Below are positions 1 to 6,914 of a DNA stretch of 6,914 nucleotides, in pieces. Every line of letters begins with the position of its first letter. Position 1 is the first letter of the stretch. Origin of the DNA: an uncultured Treponema sp. (GTDB taxonomy: Bacteria > Spirochaetota > Spirochaetia > Treponematales > Treponemataceae); NCBI GenBank assembly GCA_945833725.1, contig CAMAFU010000098.1, positions 1 through 6,914 of the forward strand. Reading direction: 5' to 3'. The notes beneath the pieces are model-generated. The model saw nothing but the letters and a program-made list of their open reading frames with translations, had not been told where the DNA came from and did not search any database. The translations under genes and the position numbers were made by a program.

Positions 1-1
1 T

Positions 2-3000
2 GAAAAATTTTCATCTTTGCAGAAAGAAAAAATATTTAAAACTGTAAAAGAAAAAACAGGTCTTGATATTTCTTACGAAAAATTTTCTCCTTCAATTTTT
101 TCGGGAATAAATTTTGAAGGAATTTCTGTTAAGGATGGAAATTCTGGAAAAACTGTTCTTGAAGTAAGCAGGGCTTCTGTATCTTACCGGTTTAAGGATT
201 TGCTGAAAAACGGCGTTCCGTATGGAATAAAACTTCTTTTGCTAGATGGCGTTTCTGTTGAAATTGACGGTTCTGAAAATTCCCAGCTCCTTGAAAATCT
301 TGTTAATATTTTTGGAAGCAGTTCAAAAAAAAATAAAAGCGAAAAAAAAATCGTTTACAAAGGACAGCAGATTGAAATTCCGTTTGACATCCAGCTTAAA
401 AATTTATCTGTAGAATACCGAATCAGCAGTTCATCTTTTAAAGTTTCCCTTAAAAATCTTGTGCTTCAGTCCAGAATGGGGTTTGAAGGTGGTGTTGGCA
501 TAAAAGCTTCGGGACAGATAGAAATTAAAACTGAAAAAATAAATTTAGGCGGAAAACCTTGTGTTTTTGCGTCAAACTTTTCGCTGTCCGGTACTTTTTT
601 TGAAAAATTTGAAGGTTCTTCCTTTATGTTCAGACTTTCGGAAAGTTCCAGAGGCGATATTTCTCTTGCCAGAATTGATCTTCTTTTAAACTGCGAAAAC
701 AATAAAATTATTTTAAGGAACATGAGAAATCCGCTTCCTTATTCACTTTCTGCAGAATTCAATTATGAAAATATGGATGCAGAATTTTCCTTTCAATCAG
801 ATAAATTTGAACCTTTAAAACTGTTAAAGCTGCGGAAAAATCCTTCATTTATAAAGAAAATAGCTGGAACTGTTTTTACTTCGGTGCTATCCGGTGGATT
901 TTCTCTGGAAAACAGCAAAAATATTTTGTCGTCGCTGAAATTCGATTTTGATTTTACTCTGAAACTGCCCGAAAAACTTCTGCCGGGAAATACATGTCTT
1001 TCATCGTCCCTTTCTTGCAGAAACAAAGTAATTGATTTTCATACCCTTAAAGCTGACGGTTCTTTTGTTGAGGCGGAATATTCTGGAACTTTTGACATTG
1101 AAAACATGCAGCCGTCGGGTGTTTTCTCCTTGAATCAATTTTTGCTTGGCAACGGACAGTCCATTCAAAGTGAAATATACATCGACCCTTACAAAAACGG
1201 TTTTTTATGCTTTGCACCGCAGGTTTTTCTTGGGGAAAAAAGTTTTACTGCCCTTCAGTTTATAGTTCTGCCTTCTTCTTCATCTATAGATTTTTCTCTT
1301 GAATTTGATGATTATTCTCATATTGAGAATGAAAAAAGTGCCCATGTTAAAATTGACGGAAGTTTTATAAACGAAAAAAAGAACATAATTCAGGCATCCC
1401 TCTCTCTGGAAGATATGTTTTTAGACAGCGTGGCACAAACTCTGGCAGTTTTTTTAGACGGAGAAAATGCAAAAAAAACGGAACAGATTGCAGAAAGCCT
1501 TTCAACATTTATTTTTTCCAGTCAGCTGTTTTTTACTACGGATTTTTCTTCTTTTTCCTTCAATTCTCCTTTTTCTATTCTTGCAAATACTGCTGCAGAA
1601 AAACAGATTATTGCCTTTGAAATTGACGGTTCCAATCAAACTATTTCCTTAAACAGTCTGGACTTGCAGTTTTCCGACAATACGGCTCATGCTTCTGCCG
1701 GCGTTGAATTTGTTTCTGGTCTTAAAGATTTTAATTTTTTTGCAAATCTTGTGGTAAATTCTGTGCCTTACAATTTTGCAGGCTCCTTTGAGTCTGATTT
1801 TTTTAATGTTTCAGGTGATTATGATTTTTCTGCCGTTGTAAAAACAGGAAAAATTTCTGACGGATACCTGCACTTTAATTCTTTACCTGTGTCTCTGGGA
1901 AAATCTATTCTGGCCGTTTCTCTTGATTCTACTTTCCGGTATTCCTCCCAGTCCGGCCCGCAGATTGAAATTGAAAATTTTGATATTGAAGAACCATCTG
2001 GAAATATTTCGATAAAACCTCATGTTGCCTTTAGTGGAACTGCCAACCGCTATGGTTTCGTGTTTGATAAAATTGCCTATTCCGATATAGTTTCTGCTTT
2101 GGAAGGCAAAGCTCAGGCTGTATGGAGTTTTAATGACGGAATTTTTGATTCCATTTTGTTTGATTTAAATGCTGCAAGTCTTATTGCCGGCGAAAAAATA
2201 AACCTGAATGCCGAATTCAGAAATCCCGACAGAAAAAAACTTTCCATGGATTCTTTCCTTAAAGATTTTTATATTACCTCTCAGGGAAATGTGGCATCTT
2301 TCCCTTTTGCAAGAATTTTGTCTGACCAAAGCGGTTCCAATTTCCTTAATTTTGAATTTTCTGCCTCTGGTACACTGGAAAATCCTTTTGTTTCTGTAAG
2401 TGCTTCTCGGTCATCGGTTAATATTGCAGGTTTTCCTGCTTTTTTTGAAGGAAATGTCCTTTACGATGAAAATGGTCTGGCAGTTTCCGATTTTATTTTA
2501 AATTGGGGGGCATTGTCTGTAACAGATACTTCTGCTGTTTTTGATCCCAAAACTTTTCAGGGAAGCCTTTCTGCTTTGGTAAGGGGAGAAGCTTTGGAAA
2601 ATGATTTTAACATTCCTCTTACATTAAAAATTCAAAGTCTTTCGCCGGAATCAAAACCAGCTGAAAATTTTATTGCATCTCTTTCTTCTGCCAATATGAC
2701 CGGTTCTTTCTTTCCGTCTGGATTAAGTTTGAAACTTATGGCAGTAAAAACTCCAGGGCAGCTTGAAATTATTTCAAATCAGGGAAAAGGTTTTTCTCTT
2801 ACTATGTTTGACGGCGGTTTTTTGCAGGGAAAATCTGGGGAACTTTCGCCTGTGAAATTTGAACTGTCCGGTTCAATGATTCATAATAACCTTGATATAA
2901 GCATAAAAAATCTAAGTTCTGATTTAAGCGAACTGTGCCAGATTATAACAATTCCTTATGTAAAATTTTCTCAGGGAACTCTTTCTGGAGCCGTAAAAAT

Positions 3001-4291
3001 TTCTGGAATAACTACAGACCCTGAATTTACAGGAGCTGTTACAGTTACAAAACCTGAGTTTCAGGTACCTTTTGTTTCAAAAAAGATTTTCAGAAGCGAA
3101 AAGGTTTTTGCATCTGCCGGGCAGAATTCTTTTTCTGTTAAGCCTGTTATTTTTACTTTGGATAAGATTCCTGTAGAAATTGGACTGAACATTGAATTTG
3201 ACCGCTGGGGAATTGATTTTCTTGACTGCTCCATAAATACAGAAGACGGTGTTTTTGTTCCTGTTGACATGCAGTTTCCTTTTGTAAGGTTTAAAGGTTA
3301 TGCCGGTTTTGAAAATTTTCTCATTCACCTTACTAATGATGTATGTGCGTTTTATGGAAAAATTACAGGTCAAAAGGCTGATATAATTGTGGCTGTAGAC
3401 AATCAGTCTTCTGATGAGGGTGAAAGTGATCTGGAGTTTCTTGTTAATTTGGATCTAGCAGTAAAAAATAAAGTTCAGCTTCTTTTTAATCCTGTTTTAC
3501 GGGGCGTTATAGTTCCTGGAACTTCCTTAGGGGTTTATCTTGATACGGCAACTTCGGATTTTATGGTTAAGGGCGATGTGGCTTTAAGAGGTGGGGAAAT
3601 TGTCTGGTTGAACAGAAGCTTTTATATGAAAGAAGGTAAGGTTGTATTCAACGAATCTAAGGCCAATTTTGACCCGAGAATTACAGTCAGGGCAGAAACA
3701 AGGGAGAGGGATGATAAAGGATCTCAGGTTACAATTGTATTGAGTGCCCAGGGACAGCAGTTAAGCAGCTTTAATCCGAGAATTTCTTCAATTCCTTCAA
3801 AATCAGAATCAGAAATTATGGAAATTTTAGGCAATGTAATTTCGGCCGACTCCAGTAATGCCGCTTCTCTTGCCATGGCCGGGGGCGACTATATAATTCA
3901 GACTACTGTAATGAAGGGAATTGAAAATGCGTTGCGTGAATTATGTAATTTTGATATATTTTCAATCAGAACAAGTTTGCTTCAAAATACCGTAAAGTAC
4001 AGGAGCAATGACAGTAAAATAACATTCCGTAACTATTTTGACAATTCGGCTGTTTATGTGGGTAAATACTTTGGGGAAGCGGTTTATGTGGATGCTTTAA
4101 TGCATTTTAGTTTTAACGATGATAAAATCGATAAACTTATGTTTCAACCCTCTGTTGGTGTTGAAATGGAGTCGCCTTTTGTAAATATAAGATTTGGTTT
4201 TTCTCCAGATCTGGAACGAATACAAAACAGTCCGACTAATTTTTTATTGCCTTCCACATCAATCACTCTGTCAAAGAAAATTGTTTTCTAA
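2..4291 (+). CDS. tamB: TamB-family inter-membrane translocation/assembly protein (DUF490), 5'-truncated by window edge
   Basis: Envelope-spanning TamB/AsmA-like protein, expected to be anchored in the inner membrane and to reach through the periplasm to an Omp85 partner at the outer membrane. The frame is open to the left edge. The first in-window start codon (TTG at 17) has no ribosome site and codes for the middle of an AsmA-like N-terminal segment (GLDISYEKFSPSIFSG), so the real start and the usual N-terminal membrane helix lie upstream. Numbering from that TTG, 1424 residues are visible, longer than the roughly 1260 of E. coli TamB. Most of it is alternating hydrophobic/polar beta-strand sequence rich in Phe and Ser, with no catalytic motif. 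The C-terminal TamB domain is clear from about residue 1150: GDVALRGGEIVW near 1186, FYMKEGKVVFNES near 1202, the conserved DPRITVRAE at 1219, and PSKSESEIMEILGN at 1260. The protein ends in an aromatic residue (SKKIVF). The position directly before bamA supports the call. The family is secure; the exact cargo, protein or lipid, is not readable from sequence. Confidence 0.93.
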   Translation, partial: EKFSSLQKEKIFKTVKEKTGLDISYEKFSPSIFSGINFEGISVKDGNSGKTVLEVSRASVSYRFKDLLKNGVPYGIKLLLLDGVSVEIDGSENSQLLENLVNIFGSSSKKNKSEKKIVYKGQQIEIPFDIQLKNLSVEYRISSSSFKVSLKNLVLQSRMGFEGGVGIKASGQIEIKTEKINLGGKPCVFASNFSLSGTFFEKFEGSSFMFRLSESSRGDISLARIDLLLNCENNKIILRNMRNPLPYSLSAEFNYENMDAEFSFQSDKFEPLKLLKLRKNPSFIKKIAGTVFTSVLSGGFSLENSKNILSSLKFDFDFTLKLPEKLLPGNTCLSSSLSCRNKVIDFHTLKADGSFVEAEYSGTFDIENMQPSGVFSLNQFLLGNGQSIQSEIYIDPYKNGFLCFAPQVFLGEKSFTALQFIVLPSSSSIDFSLEFDDYSHIENEKSAHVKIDGSFINEKKNIIQASLSLEDMFLDSVAQTLAVFLDGENAKKTEQIAESLSTFIFSSQLFFTTDFSSFSFNSPFSILANTAAEKQIIAFEIDGSNQTISLNSLDLQFSDNTAHASAGVEFVSGLKDFNFFANLVVNSVPYNFAGSFESDFFNVSGDYDFSAVVKTGKISDGYLHFNSLPVSLGKSILAVSLDSTFRYSSQSGPQIEIENFDIEEPSGNISIKPHVAFSGTANRYGFVFDKIAYSDIVSALEGKAQAVWSFNDGIFDSILFDLNAASLIAGEKINLNAEFRNPDRKKLSMDSFLKDFYITSQGNVASFPFARILSDQSGSNFLNFEFSASGTLENPFVSVSASRSSVNIAGFPAFFEGNVLYDENGLAVSDFILNWGALSVTDTSAVFDPKTFQGSLSALVRGEALENDFNIPLTLKIQSLSPESKPAENFIASLSSANMTGSFFPSGLSLKLMAVKTPGQLEIISNQGKGFSLTMFDGGFLQGKSGELSPVKFELSGSMIHNNLDISIKNLSSDLSELCQIITIPYVKFSQGTLSGAVKISGITTDPEFTGAVTVTKPEFQVPFVSKKIFRSEKVFASAGQNSFSVKPVIFTLDKIPVEIGLNIEFDRWGIDFLDCSINTEDGVFVPVDMQFPFVRFKGYAGFENFLIHLTNDVCAFYGKITGQKADIIVAVDNQSSDEGESDLEFLVNLDLAVKNKVQLLFNPVLRGVIVPGTSLGVYLDTATSDFMVKGDVALRGGEIVWLNRSFYMKEGKVVFNESKANFDPRITVRAETRERDDKGSQVTIVLSAQGQQLSSFNPRISSIPSKSESEIMEILGNVISADSSNAASLAMAGGDYIIQTTVMKGIENALRELCNFDIFSIRTSLLQNTVKYRSNDSKITFRNYFDNSAVYVGKYFGEAVYVDALMHFSFNDDKIDKLMFQPSVGVEMESPFVNIRFGFSPDLERIQNSPTNFLLPSTSITLSKKIVF

Positions 4292-4368
4292 AGCAGTGTC
4301 AGAGTCAAAATTCTTGTGCTGCCTTTTGTATTGTGCCTGAGGAATCTTTTTGTTCTGAAAGGTGCGGT

Positions 4369-4449
4369 ATGCCAGTGAGCAGAGTGTTTTTCAACCGTTT
4401 GTTCAGGTGTGCTAAATATATTTTATACTGGAGACATTATGTTTTCTAA
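4369..4449 (+). CDS. Possible 26-aa small ORF / leader peptide overlapping the bamA start
   Basis: A speculative short ORF in the tamB-bamA spacer. ATG at 4369 is preceded four bases upstream by AAAGGTG (4358-4364), a plausible Shine-Dalgarno sequence. It encodes 26 residues that are basic and aromatic (begins MPVSRVFFNRLF, ends WRHYVF) and stops with TAA at 4447-4449, overlapping the bamA ATG at 4439 in another frame by 11 bases. Such an overlap could couple bamA translation to reading of the small ORF. It resembles no family I recognise, and an open stretch of this size can occur by chance. Only the start signal and the overlap argue for it. Confidence 0.2.
   Translation: MPVSRVFFNRLFRCAKYILYWRHYVF
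4430..4433 (+). promoter_or_regulatory. Ribosome binding site of bamA
   Basis: GGAG lies five bases before the ATG at 4439 and decides the start of bamA. A longer in-frame reading from GTG at 4409 would place ten residues (VLNIFYTGDI) ahead of the signal peptide and has only a directly adjoining AGG upstream of it, too close to act as a ribosome site. The GGAG-ATG pair gives a canonical signal peptide at the N-terminus. Confidence 0.8.
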
Positions 4450-6883
4450 TCGAAAAAAACTTTTTTCCGTTTTATTCATTGTTTTTTCAATTTTTGTGCC
4501 TGTTTCTCTTGCTGCAGGAGAAGGTGATTCTGGCGATTCTGCAGAATATGCTGATTCAGACTGGTATTACGGAAAAATCATAAAATCCGTTTCGTTTAAA
4601 AATTTAAAGAATGTAGATTCAAAGGAAGTTGAAGGTGTTACCTCCGGCTTTATCGGAAAAAAATTTACAGATGATGTTTTCAGTTCCCTTTTGGACAGGG
4701 TTTATGCCCTTGATATTTTCGATGAAATAATTCCGGAGGCAGTTCCAGGGGATGCAAAAAGAAACACAGTTTCAATAAATTTAACTGTTGTGGAAAGACC
4801 TTCCATCAGAAGAATTGTTTTTTCTGGAAACAGGCAGATTAGAACAGCAGAACTTAAAGAAGCCGTTTCAATCAAAGAAAAAGATGTTTTTGTAGAAAGC
4901 AAAATGCGTTTTGATGAGCGGGCAATTCGAGATTTGTACCTTGGCAAAGGATTCACAAATGTAAAAATAAGTTCTTCTTTTCAGCAGGGCGAAAACGGCG
5001 TTGATGTGGTTTTTAAAATTGATGAGGGGCGTTCCACTGTAATTGCAAAAATTGATTTTAGGGGAAACAATGTGGTTTCTTCCAAAACCCTAAAAGGCAA
5101 GTTAAAACTTAAAGAAGTCGGTCTTATAAGTAAGGGAGCCTTTCAGGAGTCTGAACTGGAAGCCGACAGACAGGCTATTGTTTCCTATTACATGAGCATT
5201 GGATATGTTGATGCACAGGTAATCGATGTGGTAAAAGAAGTTTCTGTAAACGAAAAGAAAAACCGCGACGAGCTTTCGATTACTTTTGTTGTTGTTGAAG
5301 GTTCCCAGTATACATTCGGGGGAATGACTTTCAAAGGCAATGTAATTTTTTCTTCGGAAACATTGGAATCCTATGTAAAAATGAAACCTGGTTCTGTATA
5401 TAAGCAGCAGAAATATCAGGAAACTGTTATGGCTATTGCCGATTTATATTATGAAAACGGCTATACTTCAAACAGATTTCAGCCAATGCCTGTAAAAGAC
5501 AGCGAAAACAAAGTAATTTCCTACGATTTTCAGATTGTTGAAAGTTTAAGAAGTCATGTGGAAAGCATTGCAATAAAGGGAAATTCCAGAACAAAAGAAC
5601 ATGTAATACGGCGGGAAATTCCTCTTGAAGCCGGTGATATTTTTTCCAAGGCAAAAATTCAGACAGGTTTAAGAAATTTATACAACCTTCAGTATTTTAG
5701 TGCCGTTGTTCCTGATATAGTTCCAGGTTCAGAAGAAAATCTTGTTAATCTTGTTTTTTCTGTAGATGAGCAGTCTACTACTTCCATTGAATTCGGTGTT
5801 ACTTTTTCGGCTGTATCAAATCCTGAAGACCTTCCGTTTGCTCTCTTTGTAAAATGGCAGGATTCTAATTTACGGGGCCTTGGTAAATCTATAAGTGCAA
5901 GTTCTACAATCGCTACAGATGAACAGTCTTTTTCTTTAAGCTATGGTGAAAATTGGCTTTGGGGACTTCCGATTTCAACTTCTATAAGTACTTCATTTTC
6001 TCATTCTTCCAATAACTGTCTGCGTCTTAAAGTTAATCAGGACGGTACTGTTGATGATTCAAACTACTATATGGAATACGAACGATGGGTATGGAGTTTT
6101 GGCGTATCGGCAGGACATAGGTGGACTCCTGTATGGGCAATACTTTCTCTTTCTGGAGGTATAAATGCCAGTCTTGTTAATAACGAATACAACGAATCTC
6201 TTTGGATTCCTGTAGATTCAACTGTAAGCGAATATGCAAACCGCTGGGGATTGCAGAATTCTGTGTGGGTTGCTTTTTCTTTGGACGACAGGGATATAAA
6301 TTACGATCCTTCAAAAGGATGGTTTGCCAGCCAAAGATTTACATGGTACGGACTCTCTCCATGGGAATCTGAATTTTTCCTTAGAAGCGACACAAAACTG
6401 GAAAAATATTTTACCCTTCTTAATGTTCCTGTAACAGAAAACTGGGCATTAAAGTTTGTATTGTCGGCATATTCCGGTCTTAGTGCACTTTTCCCTGTTC
6501 CCGGAACTGGAATCGGAAACTCTTCCAGAGTTTATATTGACGGTATGTTCAATGCCAGAGGATGGACAAATATTTATAATACAAAAAGGGGAAATCTTCT
6601 CTGGAGCAATATTTTAGAACTTAGAATGCCTGTAGTTCCTGGTGTTCTTGCCTTAGACTGGTTCGGTGATGCTGCCGTTATAAAAAGCAATGTTGTCGGT
6701 TTCTTTAATGACTTAAGCCTTCAGGATTTTTATTTCAGCACAGGTCCTGGACTGCGGTTCTCAATTCCTCAGTTCCCGCTGCGTCTTCTTTTTGCAAATA
6801 CATTCCGATTTGATGAAAATAATAGCATTAAATGGGAAAATAAATGGAAATTTGTTCTTTCATTCAATATTACAAATAAGTAA
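4439..6883 (+). CDS. bamA: Outer membrane protein assembly factor BamA (Omp85; Tp92/TP0326-like)
   Basis: Essential Omp85 insertase that folds and inserts beta-barrel proteins into the outer membrane. From ATG 4439 it is 814 residues, normal for BamA (E. coli about 810). Residues 1-25 or 1-26 are a Sec signal peptide: basic NRKK, a hydrophobic stretch, then SLAA with likely cleavage after A25 or A26. A short acidic linker (GEGDSGDSAEYADSD) leads into five POTRA domains at about 42-120, 121-197, 198-288, 289-368 and 369-446. POTRA 2-5 each carry the xGN turn (G130-N131, G209-N210, G300-N301, G381-N382), and POTRA5 has the typical RREIPLEAGDIF. The barrel runs from about 447 to 814. It contains the Omp85 hallmark D617-R618...P624..G627 (DDRDINYDPSKGW) and the loop-6 motif as ARGW at 706-709 in place of the usual (V/I)RG(F/Y). 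The last strand ends FVLSFNITNK, so the terminal residue is Lys rather than aromatic. The only cysteine I see is C527 in the barrel region. It follows tamB by 147 bases and precedes the next gene by 14, suggesting co-transcription. The identification is secure. Confidence 0.97.
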   Translation: MFSNRKKLFSVLFIVFSIFVPVSLAAGEGDSGDSAEYADSDWYYGKIIKSVSFKNLKNVDSKEVEGVTSGFIGKKFTDDVFSSLLDRVYALDIFDEIIPEAVPGDAKRNTVSINLTVVERPSIRRIVFSGNRQIRTAELKEAVSIKEKDVFVESKMRFDERAIRDLYLGKGFTNVKISSSFQQGENGVDVVFKIDEGRSTVIAKIDFRGNNVVSSKTLKGKLKLKEVGLISKGAFQESELEADRQAIVSYYMSIGYVDAQVIDVVKEVSVNEKKNRDELSITFVVVEGSQYTFGGMTFKGNVIFSSETLESYVKMKPGSVYKQQKYQETVMAIADLYYENGYTSNRFQPMPVKDSENKVISYDFQIVESLRSHVESIAIKGNSRTKEHVIRREIPLEAGDIFSKAKIQTGLRNLYNLQYFSAVVPDIVPGSEENLVNLVFSVDEQSTTSIEFGVTFSAVSNPEDLPFALFVKWQDSNLRGLGKSISASSTIATDEQSFSLSYGENWLWGLPISTSISTSFSHSSNNCLRLKVNQDGTVDDSNYYMEYERWVWSFGVSAGHRWTPVWAILSLSGGINASLVNNEYNESLWIPVDSTVSEYANRWGLQNSVWVAFSLDDRDINYDPSKGWFASQRFTWYGLSPWESEFFLRSDTKLEKYFTLLNVPVTENWALKFVLSAYSGLSALFPVPGTGIGNSSRVYIDGMFNARGWTNIYNTKRGNLLWSNILELRMPVVPGVLALDWFGDAAVIKSNVVGFFNDLSLQDFYFSTGPGLRFSIPQFPLRLLFANTFRFDENNSIKWENKWKFVLSFNITNK

Positions 6884-6887
6884 ATTT

Positions 6888-6891
6888 GAGG
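6888..6891 (+). promoter_or_regulatory. Ribosome binding site of the downstream gene
   Basis: GAGG sits six bases before the ATG at 6898, inside the 14-base gap after the bamA stop. The gap leaves no room for a terminator or promoter, so the next gene should be read from the same transcript as bamA. Confidence 0.75.
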
Positions 6892-6897
6892 TTCATA

Positions 6898-6914
6898 ATG
6901 AAAAAAATATTTTT
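6898..6914 (+). CDS. Start of next gene, probably Skp/OmpH periplasmic chaperone (3'-truncated by window edge)
   Basis: Only five complete codons (MKKIF) are visible before the window ends. A well-placed GAGG ribosome site, the 14-base spacing from bamA, and a Lys-Lys-hydrophobic beginning that looks like the n-region of a signal peptide support a real gene. The product is inferred from synteny alone: in T. pallidum and B. burgdorferi the gene after bamA encodes a Skp/OmpH-family periplasmic holdase, which would carry unfolded barrel proteins to BamA. Nothing in the visible residues identifies the family. Confidence 0.6.

Noticed and set aside
1467..2399. Sense-strand out-of-frame ORFs at 1467-1652 and 2208-2399
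   Set aside because: Both are embedded in the tamB frame and give Leu/Phe-rich strings typical of frame-shifted reading of T-rich codons.
2505..2510. G6 run in tamB as a phase-variation tract
   Set aside because: Poly-G tracts regulate some Treponema genes, but six G in the middle of a coding region is too short to be persuasive, and the frame is intact.
3061..3373. Overlapping antisense open frames of 69 and 98 codons inside tamB
   Set aside because: They lie wholly within a strongly supported gene, lack ribosome sites and recognisable composition, and look like shadows of the sense frame. The antisense frames at 466-723, 793-1026, 4702-4956 and 5433-5654 were rejected for the same reason.
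4292..4368. Rho-independent terminator after tamB
   Set aside because: The T-runs near 4324 and 4347 are not preceded by a stable G+C-rich hairpin. The best stem, around 4344-4363, is A/U-rich with wobble pairs.
4399..4429. Promoter-like TTGTTC (4399-4404) and TATACT (4424-4429) before bamA
   Set aside because: The 19-base spacing is long, and transcription would begin around the bamA ATG, leaving the ribosome site out of the message.
4409..4438. GTG at 4409 as an alternative start of bamA adding ten residues
   Set aside because: It has no properly spaced ribosome site and would put VLNIFYTGDI ahead of the basic n-region of a clear signal peptide. ATG 4439 has GGAG five bases upstream.

Overview
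The window is an AT-rich stretch of chromosomal DNA carrying an outer-membrane biogenesis locus. Three genes lie on the + strand: a very long TamB-family gene cut by the left edge, a complete bamA, and the first codons of a third gene cut by the right edge. The order tamB - bamA - skp/ompH is the one known from spirochaetes (Treponema pallidum TP0325-TP0326-TP0327, Borrelia burgdorferi BB0794-BB0795-BB0796). The AT-rich codon use and the protein style (Phe/Ser-rich TamB, BamA with five POTRA domains) fit a Treponema-like host. The genus is inferred from synteny and composition, not from a marker gene.

Layout: bases 2-4291 are an open tamB reading frame whose true start and N-terminal membrane anchor lie upstream of the window. 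Bases 4292-4438 are a 147-base spacer with no convincing terminator or promoter; it contains a possible 26-codon small ORF with its own Shine-Dalgarno-like sequence that overlaps the bamA start. Bases 4439-6883 are bamA. Bases 6884-6897 are a 14-base gap with a GAGG ribosome site, and a new CDS starts at 6898.

How they fit together: BamA is the central Omp85 insertase that folds beta-barrel proteins into the outer membrane. TamB-family proteins are long periplasm-spanning beta-groove proteins that work with an Omp85 partner (TamA in proteobacteria, BamA in organisms lacking TamA) and are also implicated in lipid transport between the membranes. Skp/OmpH is the periplasmic holdase that delivers unfolded barrels. 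The locus therefore reads as an envelope-assembly operon. I see no mobile element, CRISPR array, tRNA or rRNA, and no evidence of an undescribed system; the points worth a second look are the bamA leader/small ORF and some atypical details of BamA.
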